Notes: generated from the sequence alone by a model not told the origin. Counted from the first letter of the stretch, positions 45,905 through 55,147 are shown. The stretch: DNA of 64,000 bases from Paracoccus hibiscisoli (GCF_005048265.1 NZ_SUNH01000001.1:1-64000); one strand, 5' to 3'. Program-made: numbers and translations.

Positions 45905-47079
45905 CAGAAGATCTCCAGAAGTCCGGCGGCACCTTGGCCGCCCCCCACACACATGGTGACGACGCCCCATTTGGCACCCCGCCTGCGACCTTCACGCAGC
46001 AGATGGCCCGCCGTGCGCGCGCCCGTCATGCCGAAGGGGTGCCCGATCGAGATCGCGCCGCCATTGACGTTGTATTTCGCCGGATCGATGCCAAGCGTGT
46101 CGCGGCAATACAGACACTGGCTGGCGAAGGCCTCGTTCAGCTCCCACAGGTCGATATCGTCCACCGACAGCCCGTGGCGCTCCAGCAGGCGCGGCACGGC
46201 AAAGACCGGGCCGATGCCCATCTCGTCGGGCGCGCAGCCCGCGACAGCAAAGCCGCGAAAGGCGCCAAGCGGCTCCAGGTTCAGCGATGCGGCAAGACCC
46301 GCCTCCATCACCAGCAGCGCCGCAGCGCCATCGGACAGTTGGGACGCGTTGCCCGCGGTCACGAACTGGTCTGCTCCGCGCACCGGCTCCAGCTTCGCCA
46401 GCGCCTCCCGCGTGGTGCCGGGGCGGTTGCCCTCGTCGGCGGTGATGGTCACGTCGCGGTCGCGGGTTTCGCCGGTTGCCTTGTCGGTGACGGACATGGT
46501 GACGGACATCGGAATGATCTCGTCGTCGAAGACCCCGGCGGCCTGGGCGGCGGCGGTGCGGGCCTGGGATTCGACGGCATAGGCGTCCTGCGCCGCGCGG
46601 CTGACGCCGTAGCGGGCGGCCACGATGTCGGCGGTCTGGATCATGGTCATGTAGAGGTCGGGGCGCATCGCCTCGATCCAGGCCTCGCGCGAATGGCGAA
46701 CCGGAGGTTGCACCATGGAAATGCTCTCCACCCCGCCGACCAGCACGGCGCGCGCGCCCTCATGGGCGACCATCTGCGCGCCCTGCGCCAGCGCCTGCAG
46801 GCCCGATGCGCAGAAGCGGTTGACCGTGGCGCCGGCGATGCTGTCGGGCAGGCCCGCGCGGATCACCGCCTGGCGGGCGATGTTGCCGCCCGTGACGTAT
46901 TCCGGATAGCCGCAGCCCCAGAGGCTGTCCTCGATCAGGGCGGGGTCGATGCCCGCGCGTTCGACCACGGCGCGGGCCACGGCCCCGGCCAGCACGGCCC
47001 CGTGGGTCTGGTTGAAGACGCCGCGTTTCGCGCGACCGATGGCGGTGCGGGCGGTGGACACGATGACGGGGTGTTTCAT
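45904..47079 (-). CDS. Acetyl-CoA C-acyltransferase (thiolase)
   Basis: 391-aa thiolase that splits 3-oxoacyl-CoA to acetyl-CoA and a shortened acyl-CoA. Active-site blocks: NRFCASGLQALAQGAQMV with the nucleophile Cys, GGVESISMVQ, NVNGGAISIGHPFGMTGAR with the His, and CVGGGQGAAGLLE with the second Cys. It overlaps its upstream neighbour by four bases and the dehydrogenase gene by one. Equivalent to PimB in a pim-like pathway. Confidence 0.93.
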   Translation of the reverse strand: MKHPVIVSTARTAIGRAKRGVFNQTHGAVLAGAVARAVVERAGIDPALIEDSLWGCGYPEYVTGGNIARQAVIRAGLPDSIAGATVNRFCASGLQALAQGAQMVAHEGARAVLVGGVESISMVQPPVRHSREAWIEAMRPDLYMTMIQTADIVAARYGVSRAAQDAYAVESQARTAAAQAAGVFDDEIIPMSVTMSVTDKATGETRDRDVTITADEGNRPGTTREALAKLEPVRGADQFVTAGNASQLSDGAAALLVMEAGLAASLNLEPLGAFRGFAVAGCAPDEMGIGPVFAVPRLLERHGLSVDDIDLWELNEAFASQCLYCRDTLGIDPAKYNVNGGAISIGHPFGMTGARTAGHLLREGRRRGAKWGVVTMCVGGGQGAAGLLEIF

Positions 47080-49160
47080 GACTGCGGTTCCTTGTTCAGG
47101 TCGGCAAACCGGCGGCCGGTGGCCACCAGATCGACCAGCAGCGGCGCAGGCCGCCAGAAATGGTCATCCGTTTCGGCAAAGTGGCGGATGTCGGCCAGGA
47201 TGCGGTCCAGGCCATGGGCGTCGGCCCAATGCATCGGCCCGCCGCGCCAGCGCGGAAAGCCATAGCCGTTCAGCATCACCACATCGACATCCAGCGGCCG
47301 GGCGGCGGTGCCGTCGGCCACCACGCGGGCGGCCTCGTTCACCAGGGCGGCCATGGTGCGGGCCACGATCTCGGCGTCCGTGAAATCGCGGGGCGTCAGG
47401 CCCAGTTCGGCGCGCACGGCCACCAGCAGCGCGGGCAGATCGGGGTTCGGCACCGGGGGCTTGGCGGCGTAATCGTAATAGCCGCGCCCGGATTTGCGGC
47501 CCAGATGGCCCTGTTCGTACAGGCGGTCGGCAAAGACCGGCACGCGGTCGCGCGGATGGCGGTCGGCGGCCTTGCGCTGACGGGTCATGTAACCGATGTC
47601 CAGCCCGGCCAGATCGGTCACCGCATAGGGGCCCATCGCGAAACCGAAATCGGTCAGCGCGCGGTCCACCGCGATCGGATCGGCCCCGTCCAGCACCATC
47701 GCATCCACCGCCGCGCGGTAATGCGACAGGATGCGGTTGCCGATGAAGCCGTCGCAGACGCCCGCCCGCACCGCGATCTTGCCCAGACGTTTCGCCAGCG
47801 CGAATCCGGTGGCCACGGCGCGGGGGCTGGTCCGGTCGGCCACGACGACCTCCAGCAGGCGCATCACATGCGCCGGAGAGAAGAAATGCAGCCCCAGCAC
47901 GTCGCCCGGCCGCGCGGTCGCATCCGCTATGGCGTTCACGTCCAGGTAGGAGGTGTTGGTCGCCAGCACCGCGCCCGGTTTCGCGACCCGGTCCAGTTCG
48001 GCAAAGACCTGATGCTTGACGTCCATGGATTCGAACACCGCCTCGATCAGCAGATCGGCCTTGGACAGGGCGGCGTAATCGGTGTCGGTGCGGAAAGCGC
48101 CCGACAGGATCGTGTCGCGCCGGTCGGCGGCCAGCTTGCCGCGCGCGACGGCTCCGTCCAGCAGGCCCGCCACGGTGCCGCGCGCCTTGCTCGCGGCGGC
48201 ATCGTCGCGTTCGATCAGCGTGACGTCCAGCCCGGCCAGCAGGCAGGCGGTGGCGATGCCCGCGCCCATCAGCCCGCCGCCGACGATGCCCACGCCGTCC
48301 AGCGGCGCGGCCTGGGCCTGGCGCAGTTGCGGCAGGTGGCCGACCGCGCGTTCAGAGAAGAACGCGTGGATCAGGGCGGCGCGCTGCGGGCTGTCCATCA
48401 GCGCCAGAAAGCCCGCGCGTTCCACCGCCATGCCCTGGTCGAAGGGCAGCGCCAACCCTTCGGTCACCACATCGACGGCGATGGTCTGGGCGATCTGACC
48501 GGGCAGCTTGCGCGCCAGCGTGGCCTTGAGCGCATCGGTGGCGGCGGGGTCCGCGTCGGGCGCGGGCAGATCGCCCGTGCGGCGCGGCGGCTGGCCCGCC
48601 AGGGTCTCGGCCAGGGCGATGGCGTCGGCGGTCAGGTCGCCCGTGGCCAGCGCGTCGATCAGCCCCAGCTCCAGCGCCTGCGCGGCGGGGATCTGGCGGG
48701 CGCTGGTGATGATGTCCAGCGCGGCGGCCAGCCCGGTCAGGCGCGGCAGGCGCTGCGTGCCGCCCGCGCCGGGCAAGAGGCCCAGGGTCACCTCGGGCAG
48801 GCCCATGCGGGCGGAGGGGGCGCTGATGCGGGCGTGGCAGCCCAAAGCCAGCTCCAGCCCGCCGCCCAGGGCGGTGCCGTGGATGGCGGCGACGACGGGT
48901 TTCTCCAGCGCTTCGATGGCGGTGATCACGTCGGGCAGGAAGGGCGCCTGCGGCGGCTTGCCGAATTCCGAGATGTCGGCCCCCGCCACCCAGGTGCGGC
49001 CCGCGCAGAAGATGACGGCGGCCTGCGCCCGGTCGTCGGCGGCAAAGGCCTGGGCGGCCTCCATCAGGCCGGCGCGCACGGCCTGGCCGGTGGCGTTCAC
49101 CGGCGGGTTGTCGATGGTGATCAGGCCGATGCGGCCCTGGCGTGCATAGGTGACGGGCAT
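47076..49160 (-). CDS. 3-hydroxyacyl-CoA dehydrogenase / enoyl-CoA hydratase fusion (FadJ/PimF type)
   Basis: 694-aa bifunctional enzyme. The N-terminal crotonase domain (1-190) has FCAGRTWVAGADISEF, GTALGGGLELALGCHARI and GLPEVTLGLLPGAGGTQRLPRL with both catalytic Glu residues. The NAD-binding domain starts at about 295 with GIVGGGLMGAGIATACLLAG. The dehydrogenase C-domain has LGLHFFSPAHVMRLLEVV and two 3HCDH_C repeats. GAGAGG precedes the ATG at 49160. Together with the thiolase and dehydrogenase pair it completes one beta-oxidation turn. Confidence 0.94.
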   Translation of the reverse strand: MPVTYARQGRIGLITIDNPPVNATGQAVRAGLMEAAQAFAADDRAQAAVIFCAGRTWVAGADISEFGKPPQAPFLPDVITAIEALEKPVVAAIHGTALGGGLELALGCHARISAPSARMGLPEVTLGLLPGAGGTQRLPRLTGLAAALDIITSARQIPAAQALELGLIDALATGDLTADAIALAETLAGQPPRRTGDLPAPDADPAATDALKATLARKLPGQIAQTIAVDVVTEGLALPFDQGMAVERAGFLALMDSPQRAALIHAFFSERAVGHLPQLRQAQAAPLDGVGIVGGGLMGAGIATACLLAGLDVTLIERDDAAASKARGTVAGLLDGAVARGKLAADRRDTILSGAFRTDTDYAALSKADLLIEAVFESMDVKHQVFAELDRVAKPGAVLATNTSYLDVNAIADATARPGDVLGLHFFSPAHVMRLLEVVVADRTSPRAVATGFALAKRLGKIAVRAGVCDGFIGNRILSHYRAAVDAMVLDGADPIAVDRALTDFGFAMGPYAVTDLAGLDIGYMTRQRKAADRHPRDRVPVFADRLYEQGHLGRKSGRGYYDYAAKPPVPNPDLPALLVAVRAELGLTPRDFTDAEIVARTMAALVNEAARVVADGTAARPLDVDVVMLNGYGFPRWRGGPMHWADAHGLDRILADIRHFAETDDHFWRPAPLLVDLVATGRRFADLNKEPQS

Positions 49161-49170
49161 GGGAAACCTC

Positions 49171-50013
49171 TCAGTCGTTCGGGCTACCGGACCAGGCGGG
49201 GATGCCGTCGGTGCCGACCAGCCGCTGCAGGCGGGCCACGGTGTCGCGCAGCATCGGGCCGACCTGGGCCTGGATGCGGTCGGCGGGCAGCACATCGTCC
49301 AGCGCGCCGCAGGAAAAGGCCACCGGCCCCGCCAGCCGCGCCGAGCGGAACGGCACCGACACCGCCGAGATGTTGGTGGAATAGCGCAGCCCCTGCGGCA
49401 CCACCGCAAAGCCCTGCGCGATCAGCTGGTTGCGGGCCTGCATGCGCAGATCGGCCAGGGGCGTGCCGTCCAGCGGCGCCTCCGGCCCTTCGGCCAGCAG
49501 CGCGGCGAATTCGTCCCGCGTCGAGGCCCCCAGCAGCGCCAGCCCCGAGGATGAGCTGCCGATGGGCAAGCGGTGCCCGACCTCCAGCCAGATCGAGGCC
49601 GCGCGCTGTGGCCGCCAGGTGCGCATCAGGGCGACCTTGTCCCGGTCGCGCACGGCGAACAGGACCAGCGTACCGGTCTGGTCGGCCAGCGCCTGCATCA
49701 TGTCCTGCGCGGGGTCCAGAAAGGCCAGCGACGCCGCCGCGACATGGCCCATCGCCAGCAGCGTCGGGCCGGGCCGATAGCGGTCGTTGCGCTGCGGCTG
49801 CGTCAGATAGCCCAGGCAGCCCAGGGTGAAGGTCAGCCGCGACACGGTCGATTTCGGCAGGCCGGTGCGTTCCGCGATCTGGGCATTGGTCAGGCCGTCA
49901 TCGCCCGCCCGGAACGCGCGCAGCACGGACAGGCCCCGCGCCAGGGTGGTGGCAAAGTTGCGGTCATCCTCATAGTCGGGGCGCAGGTCGTCGGTTTGCA
50001 GATCCGGGGTCAT
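49171..50013 (-). CDS. IclR family transcriptional regulator
   Basis: 280 aa. The winged HTH (about 20-85) has GLSVLRAFRAGDDGLTNAQIAERTGLPKSTVSRLTFTLGCLGYL. The C-terminal GAF-like effector domain has LEVGHRLPIGSSSSGLALL and a conserved GLRYSTNISAVSVPFR stretch. It lies inside the operon between dctM and the FadJ-like gene and overlaps dctM by one base, so it likely controls its own operon. Two candidate binding boxes sit in front of dctP. The effector is probably the transported acid or its CoA ester. Confidence 0.92.
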   Translation of the reverse strand: MTPDLQTDDLRPDYEDDRNFATTLARGLSVLRAFRAGDDGLTNAQIAERTGLPKSTVSRLTFTLGCLGYLTQPQRNDRYRPGPTLLAMGHVAAASLAFLDPAQDMMQALADQTGTLVLFAVRDRDKVALMRTWRPQRAASIWLEVGHRLPIGSSSSGLALLGASTRDEFAALLAEGPEAPLDGTPLADLRMQARNQLIAQGFAVVPQGLRYSTNISAVSVPFRSARLAGPVAFSCGALDDVLPADRIQAQVGPMLRDTVARLQRLVGTDGIPAWSGSPND

Positions 50014-51341
50014 CACATCGACCCCGGGATCAGCAGCGAGATGATCGGGAACAGGATCAGCAGCACCAGGACCAGCACGTCGATCACCAGGAACCGGCTG
50101 ACGCCCGCAAAGATCTTGTCGATGCCCACGTTCTTGGTCACGTTGCTGACCACGAAGACGTTCAGGCCCACGGGGGGCGTGATCAGCCCGATCTCCAGCA
50201 GCTTGACCACGATGACGCCGAACCAGATCAGGTTCAGGCCATAGCCCTCGACCAGCGGCACCATAAAGGGCAGCGTCAGGACCATGATCCCGATCGGGTC
50301 CAGGAACATGCCCAGCACGATATAGATCACCACCACGACCAGCATCAGCATGGCAAAGGACAGCTGTGCATCCGACACCATGCCCACGACCGCGCCCGCC
50401 ATGCCCGTCAGCGCGACGAAGCTGACAAAGATCTTGGCCGCCCCCGCGATCAGGAAGATCGCCGCCGTCTGGACCAGGCTTTCGCGGATCGCGCGCCACA
50501 GGATCTCCAGCGTCAGGCGGCGTTGGGCGAAACCGATCAGCGTGGTCAGCACGACGCTGACGGCGGCGGCCTCGGTCGCGGTGAAGATGCCGCCATAGAT
50601 GCCGCCGACGATGACGACGAACAGCATCAGCGCGGGCCAGGCGGCGATGGCCGCGTCCATGCGGCTGGCGGTGCCCGCCTCGCCCGCAGGGGCCGCCTTG
50701 GGGTCGCGGGCGACCCACCAGGCGATGACCAGCAGCATCCCCGCCAGGGACAGCAAGCCCGGGAGAATGCCCGCCAGGAACAGCTGCGCGATCGAGGTCT
50801 CGGTGAAGATGCCATAGAGGATGAACAGGACCGAGGGCGGGATCAGCGACCCCAGGGTGCCGCCCACCGCCACCGATGACGTGGCCAGGCGCGGATCGTA
50901 TCCCATGCGCAGCATCTCGGGGACGCAGATACGGCCCATGGTCGAGGCGCAGGCGATGGACGACCCCGAAATGGCCGAGAACCCGCCGCAGCCCAGCACC
51001 GATGCCATCGCCACGCCGCCCGGCAGCTGCCGCAGCCAGACCGCAGCGGCGTCATAGATGCGCGTGGTGATGCCCGCATAGAAGGCGATGTTGCCCAAGG
51101 CCACGAACAGCGGCACCATCGACAGGTCATAAGAATGCACCAGGTCGAAGAAGTTCGAGAACACGACCGAGCTGGTCGGGTTCAGCGCCCGGTCCGGCGT
51201 CCAGCCGCCGGTGCGGGTCGCATAGACCAGAAAGGTGCCCACGCTGGCCACGCCCGCCAGCGCGAAGGCGATGGGCACGCGCATCGCCAACAGCACCAGA
51301 ACCGCCACCATGGCGACAAGGCCGATCGTCATCGGGTCCAT
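50013..51341 (-). CDS. dctM: TRAP transporter large permease (DctM)
   Basis: 442-aa membrane subunit of a TRAP transporter, about 11-13 hydrophobic helices. Typical pieces: VFSNFFDLVHSYDLSMVPLFVALGNIAFYAGI, GFSAISGSSIACASTMGRICVPEMLRMGYDP, GTLGSLIPPSVLFILYGIFTETSI. It uses a sodium or proton gradient to import carboxylate delivered by DctP. The start at 51341 overlaps the dctQ stop (TGATG). Confidence 0.94.
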   Translation of the reverse strand: MDPMTIGLVAMVAVLVLLAMRVPIAFALAGVASVGTFLVYATRTGGWTPDRALNPTSSVVFSNFFDLVHSYDLSMVPLFVALGNIAFYAGITTRIYDAAAVWLRQLPGGVAMASVLGCGGFSAISGSSIACASTMGRICVPEMLRMGYDPRLATSSVAVGGTLGSLIPPSVLFILYGIFTETSIAQLFLAGILPGLLSLAGMLLVIAWWVARDPKAAPAGEAGTASRMDAAIAAWPALMLFVVIVGGIYGGIFTATEAAAVSVVLTTLIGFAQRRLTLEILWRAIRESLVQTAAIFLIAGAAKIFVSFVALTGMAGAVVGMVSDAQLSFAMLMLVVVVIYIVLGMFLDPIGIMVLTLPFMVPLVEGYGLNLIWFGVIVVKLLEIGLITPPVGLNVFVVSNVTKNVGIDKIFAGVSRFLVIDVLVLVLLILFPIISLLIPGSM

Positions 51342-51847
51342 CAGTTCACCTCGTTTCCGTCGGCATCGTGCAGGATGTCGCCGCGCCGCAATTGCGCCAC
51401 GTCGCCCACCAGCAGGATCGCCAGCCGCACCCACATCAGCGCCAGCCCGATCAGGAACAGCGCGATGCCCGGCCAGCGGGGCAGGTTCAGGTCGCCATAA
51501 TAGAATTCGCCCGACCGCCAGGCCTGACCGGTGACGCGCCAGGACGCGTAGATCAGCGGGATCAGCGCCAGCAGGCCGATGACATGGCCCAGGACGATCA
51601 GCCGCGACCGCATGCGCACCGGCATGCGGTCGGACAGGAAGGTGACGGCGACGTGGCTGCGTGCCGCCGTCGCCGCCGCCATGGGCAGGATGATGGCCGC
51701 GACCATCAGTTCACGCACCAGGATGATCGCGTCGGGCACGCTGGACCCCAGCACCGCGCGCATCACGACATTGGCGAAGATCACCACGCCAAGCGCGATC
51801 AGCGCCAGCACGGAAAGGTCCAGCAGCGTCCGCTCGATCAGGCGCAT
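51341..51847 (-). CDS. dctQ: TRAP transporter small permease (DctQ)
   Basis: 168-aa four-helix membrane subunit that scaffolds DctM. Helices at about 10-35, 45-65, 87-110 and 125-150. The family segment RELMVAAIILPMAAATAARSHVAVTFLSDRMP is present. It lies four bases downstream of dctP and overlaps dctM. Confidence 0.92.
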   Translation of the reverse strand: MRLIERTLLDLSVLALIALGVVIFANVVMRAVLGSSVPDAIILVRELMVAAIILPMAAATAARSHVAVTFLSDRMPVRMRSRLIVLGHVIGLLALIPLIYASWRVTGQAWRSGEFYYGDLNLPRWPGIALFLIGLALMWVRLAILLVGDVAQLRRGDILHDADGNEVN

Positions 51848-51850
51848 GGG

Positions 51851-52909
51851 TCAGCCACGCTCCCAGGGATAGCCTTCGGCCTCCAGCTCGGCCGAATATT
51901 GCGCGATGAGGGCGCGGTATTCCTCCAGCAGGGCGGGGCCGTCCAGACCGGCGGCGGTCGCACGGGCCGACCAGTCGTCCAGATAGGGCTGGGCGGCCTC
52001 GGTCAGGCGGGCGCGGTCGTCGTCGGAAAAGCGCACGATCTCTTTGCCGGCATCCTCCAGCATGGCGATCGATTCGGCATTGGCCTCGCCGATGATGCGG
52101 CCGAATTCGTCGGCCAGACCCTCGCCCGCGGTCATGATGACCTGCTGCTGTTCGGGGGTCAGGTCGTCATAGAGGGCCTTGTTCATCACGATGCCCAGGG
52201 CGCCGACCTGGCCCCAGTCGATGAAGGTGTAGCTGTCGAAGACCTCGTCGAACTTGAGCGCCGCGACCAGATAGGAATAGGTCTGGGTGCAGTCGATCAG
52301 CCCGTTCTCCAGGCCCTGATAGGCCTCGTAGACGGTCATGTCGACCAGCGTGGCGCCCAGGTCGCGGAAGGTCTGGCCATAGGCGCCGACGCCGCGGACC
52401 TTCTTGCCCGCCAGCTGATCGACCGAGGTGACCGCCGGTCCCTTGCAGCCCATCTGAACGGCGGACGTTGTGTAGGTCCCCACATAGACCAGGCCCTGAT
52501 TGGCCAGGTTCTGGGTGATCTGTTCGTTATTGCGCATCAGCGCGTCGGTGGCCTTCATGCCGACCCAGGGGTCGGGATTGTCCAGCGGCAGGTCGGCGAT
52601 GCCGTAAGCCACCAGATCCTGCGGGAAATAGACGCCGATGACGCTGCCCAGATCGGCCACGCCGTCGCGCAGCGACTGCACCGCGGCGCGTTCGGAAAAC
52701 AGCGCACCCCCCCAGGTGATGTCCAGGCGCAGATCGCCGCCCGACTGTTCGGCGACCTGATCGGCGAACCATTGCGTGGCCTCGGCGCGGGCGCCGCGGT
52801 TGGGGCCCGGCTCTCCGTAGATCAGCACGGTTTCGGCAAGGGTGGGGGCGGCGAAAGCTGCGGTCAGGCCGACAGCCATCAGCGCCGTCCGATACGACGG
52901 TGTGGTCAT
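51851..52909 (-). CDS. dctP: TRAP transporter substrate-binding protein (DctP)
   Basis: 352-aa periplasmic binding protein. Signal peptide about 1-25 (TALMAVGLTAAFAAPTLAE). The mature part has the DctP pattern: GGALFSERAAVQSLRDGVADLGSVIGVYFPQDL, GVGAYGQTFRDLGATLVDMTVYEAYQGLENGLIDCTQTYSYLVAAL. The conserved Arg that normally salt-bridges the substrate carboxylate lies in the KKVRGVGAYG segment, so an organic acid is expected. GGGAGGAG is a strong ribosome-binding site. First gene of the 11-gene operon. Confidence 0.93.
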   Translation of the reverse strand: MTTPSYRTALMAVGLTAAFAAPTLAETVLIYGEPGPNRGARAEATQWFADQVAEQSGGDLRLDITWGGALFSERAAVQSLRDGVADLGSVIGVYFPQDLVAYGIADLPLDNPDPWVGMKATDALMRNNEQITQNLANQGLVYVGTYTTSAVQMGCKGPAVTSVDQLAGKKVRGVGAYGQTFRDLGATLVDMTVYEAYQGLENGLIDCTQTYSYLVAALKFDEVFDSYTFIDWGQVGALGIVMNKALYDDLTPEQQQVIMTAGEGLADEFGRIIGEANAESIAMLEDAGKEIVRFSDDDRARLTEAAQPYLDDWSARATAAGLDGPALLEEYRALIAQYSAELEAEGYPWERG

Positions 52910-52925
52910 GGTGAAACTCCTCCCT

Positions 52926-52962
52926 GTTCCACTTTGCAGGCTGCCATTCCACTATGCGGAAC
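52926..52962. promoter_or_regulatory. Tandem IclR-type operator boxes upstream of dctP
   Basis: Box one is TTCCACTTTGCAGG (52927-52940). Box two is the inverted repeat TTCCACTATGCGGAA (52947-52961). Their starts are 20 bases apart, two helical turns. The TTCC-N7-GGAA layout resembles operators of IclR-type repressors. They lie 18-52 bases upstream of the dctP start codon. Confidence 0.6.
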
Positions 52963-53054
52963 GCAAGCCGGAATTGACCGAAACGTGACCGCCACGCTAT
53001 CTGGCGGTTTTCCGCCCAATGCCGGATGTTGCCCCCTCACGATCGGAGCTTCCC

Positions 53055-54338
53055 ATGACGCCCCACCCTGTCCGCCCGCTGATTGCCGCCCTGTGGCTGA
53101 CCTTTGGCATGGCCCTGCCCGCCACGGCCCAGACCCCCAACGTCCCCTTCACCGCCGCCCAGATCGAGGCGGCGCAATATGACGGCGGCCCGCTGCCCGC
53201 CGGGCGTTCGGCGCTGACCGCCAAGGTGCAGCTGCTGCTGGACCGGTCGGGCACCTCTCCGGGCGTCATCGACGGCTTCAAGGGCGGCATGAGCCAGAGC
53301 GCGATCAAGGCCTTTGAGCGGCGCACCGGCCTGCCCCAGGACGGGATCATGGACCCGCATGTCTGGAACCTGCTGCAATCCTTTGCCGAGCGTCCGGTCA
53401 CCCAAAGCTATACCATCACCGAGGCCGATGCCGCCGGGCTGGCCGCGTCGATCCCGACCGATTACGCCGAAAAGGCGCTGATGCCCGCCATGGCCCATAC
53501 CAGCGTGGCCGAGCGTCTGGGCGAGCGCTTCCACATGGACGAACGCTTCATCGAGTTCCTGAACCCCGGCGTGGCGCTGGTTCCGGGGGCCACGATCCAG
53601 GTGATGGCCCCGAACCCGCCGCTGCGCGGTCAGGTCACGCGCATCATCATCGATAAGGACAACCGCCGCGTCGCCGGATACAACGCGCGCGGCCAGATGA
53701 TGGTGGATTACCCCGCCACCATCGGCAGCAGCGCCACCCCCTCGCCCGAGGGGGTGCACAATGTGCGCACGGTCGCGATCAACCCCAACTATACCTACAA
53801 CCCCGACGTGAATTTCCGGCAGGAGGGCAACGACCGCAAGCTGGTGATCCCGCCGGGGCCGAACGGGCCGGTGGGCACGGTCTGGATCGGCCTGACCAAG
53901 CCGACCTACGGCATTCACGGCACGCCGACGCCGTCGCAGCTGTTCTCGAACCAGTCGATGGGCTGCGTGCGCCTGACCAACTGGGATGCAGAGGAGCTGG
54001 CCGGCATGGTCGCCATCGGCGGCACCACGGTCGAGTTTCTGGATGCGGGGGTGACCATCGCCGACGTGACCGGCAGCGGCACCGCCGTCAGCCCCCCCGT
54101 GGCCGACATCGCCCTGCCGCAGGACGGCACGCCCGCCCCCGCAACGCCCGAGCCCAGCCAGCCGCTGGCCCTGCCCGAGGCCGCCACCGCAGACATGCCC
54201 GCGCCCGCCGCCGACCCGGCGGCCTCCGCGCCCGCCGCCGACCCGGCGATCCCCTCGGCCGATCCGCTGAGCGATGCGCTGACCGATGCCCTGCCCGACG
54301 GGTTCGTCGTCCCCGCACCCGAGGCCGCCCAGCCATGA
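53055..54338 (+). CDS. L,D-transpeptidase with peptidoglycan-binding domain
   Basis: 427-aa periplasmic enzyme. Signal peptide about 1-25 (ending PATAQ). A PG_binding_1 domain at about 50-115 (LTAKVQLLLDRSGTSPGVIDGFKGGMSQSAIKAFERRTGLPQDG), then a YkuD catalytic domain at about 195-335 with His288 (YGIHGTP) and Cys304 (SMGCVRLTNWD). The C-terminal 90 residues are Pro/Ala/Asp-rich. GGAG precedes the ATG at 53055. Its end overlaps the extensin-like gene by four bases, so both cell-wall enzymes are co-made. It is divergent from dctP. Confidence 0.93.
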   Translation: MTPHPVRPLIAALWLTFGMALPATAQTPNVPFTAAQIEAAQYDGGPLPAGRSALTAKVQLLLDRSGTSPGVIDGFKGGMSQSAIKAFERRTGLPQDGIMDPHVWNLLQSFAERPVTQSYTITEADAAGLAASIPTDYAEKALMPAMAHTSVAERLGERFHMDERFIEFLNPGVALVPGATIQVMAPNPPLRGQVTRIIIDKDNRRVAGYNARGQMMVDYPATIGSSATPSPEGVHNVRTVAINPNYTYNPDVNFRQEGNDRKLVIPPGPNGPVGTVWIGLTKPTYGIHGTPTPSQLFSNQSMGCVRLTNWDAEELAGMVAIGGTTVEFLDAGVTIADVTGSGTAVSPPVADIALPQDGTPAPATPEPSQPLALPEAATADMPAPAADPAASAPAADPAIPSADPLSDALTDALPDGFVVPAPEAAQP

Positions 54339-55147
54339 CACGGGCCCTGGCGCTGGCGCTGATCCTGTCGGCACTGGCCCATCCGGCCGCGGCGCAGGAG
54401 CGTCCGCCGGAACGCCCCGCCCCGGAGGAACCCTTGGAGGCGCCCGAATCGGAGGGGGGTGACATGGACGGGGCGCAGGCCGAGGACGCCCCGGAGCCCG
54501 CGACGCCCGGCACCGACGCCGCCGCGCAGGAGCCCTTTGGCCCGCCACCGCCGCCGGTCTGGTTCACGCTGGCCGAATCGGATGCGCAATTCGATGCCTG
54601 CCGCCTGGCGCTGTCGGTGATGGGCGCGCGGTTCCGCCCGGTGGCGCCGGTCACCGACCCCGAGATGCGCGATTGCGGCATCGCCCGCCCGCTGCAGCTG
54701 GAGGCGATCCTGCCCGGCATCGCCCTGACCGGCGCGCCGGTGATGCGCTGTGACACGGCGCTGTCGCTGGCGCTGTGGACGCGCGATTTCCTGCAGCCCG
54801 CCACCGCGCTGCTGCCCGATGCGCCGCAGTTGACCGGGCTGCAGACCGGCCCCGCCTATTCCTGCCGCGACCGCGTGGGCACCGGCGAGGCCGAGCCGAA
54901 ACCGTCCGAGCACGGCTATGGCAATGCGATCGACGTGATGGGGTTCCTGTTCGACCAGGGCGATCCGGCGCCGATTTTGCCACGCCAGGGCGATGGGAAT
55001 ACGGCCGAAAGCTTCCAGAAGGCCGCGCAGGGCACCGCCTGCCTGCTGTTCACCACGGTTCTGGGGCCGGGGTCGAATGCGGCGCATGACGACCACCTGC
55101 ACCTGGACATCGCCGCGCGCAATGGCGGCTGGCGGCTGTGCGAATAG
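54335..55147 (+). CDS. Extensin-like (VanY-fold) peptidase
   Basis: 270-aa exported protein of the extensin-like C-terminal family, a D-Ala-D-Ala peptidase-type fold. Signal peptide about 1-21, then a Pro/Glu-rich linker to about residue 75. The domain has CDTALSLALWTRDFL, the zinc-site motifs SEHGYGNAIDVMGF and HDDHLHLDIA. Family members act on peptidoglycan stem peptides. Four-base overlap with the L,D-transpeptidase gene supports a joint role in wall remodelling. Confidence 0.9.
   Translation: MTRALALALILSALAHPAAAQERPPERPAPEEPLEAPESEGGDMDGAQAEDAPEPATPGTDAAAQEPFGPPPPPVWFTLAESDAQFDACRLALSVMGARFRPVAPVTDPEMRDCGIARPLQLEAILPGIALTGAPVMRCDTALSLALWTRDFLQPATALLPDAPQLTGLQTGPAYSCRDRVGTGEAEPKPSEHGYGNAIDVMGFLFDQGDPAPILPRQGDGNTAESFQKAAQGTACLLFTTVLGPGSNAAHDDHLHLDIAARNGGWRLCE

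Noticed and set aside
44717..46582. 621-residue open frame on the plus strand
   Set aside because: Antisense to two acyl-CoA dehydrogenase genes and the thiolase gene; no recognisable protein features.
47160..49829. 889-residue open frame on the plus strand
   Set aside because: It lies antisense to the FadJ-type gene and the IclR gene; its Gly/Arg/His-rich translation is typical of GC-rich shadow frames and shows no domain.
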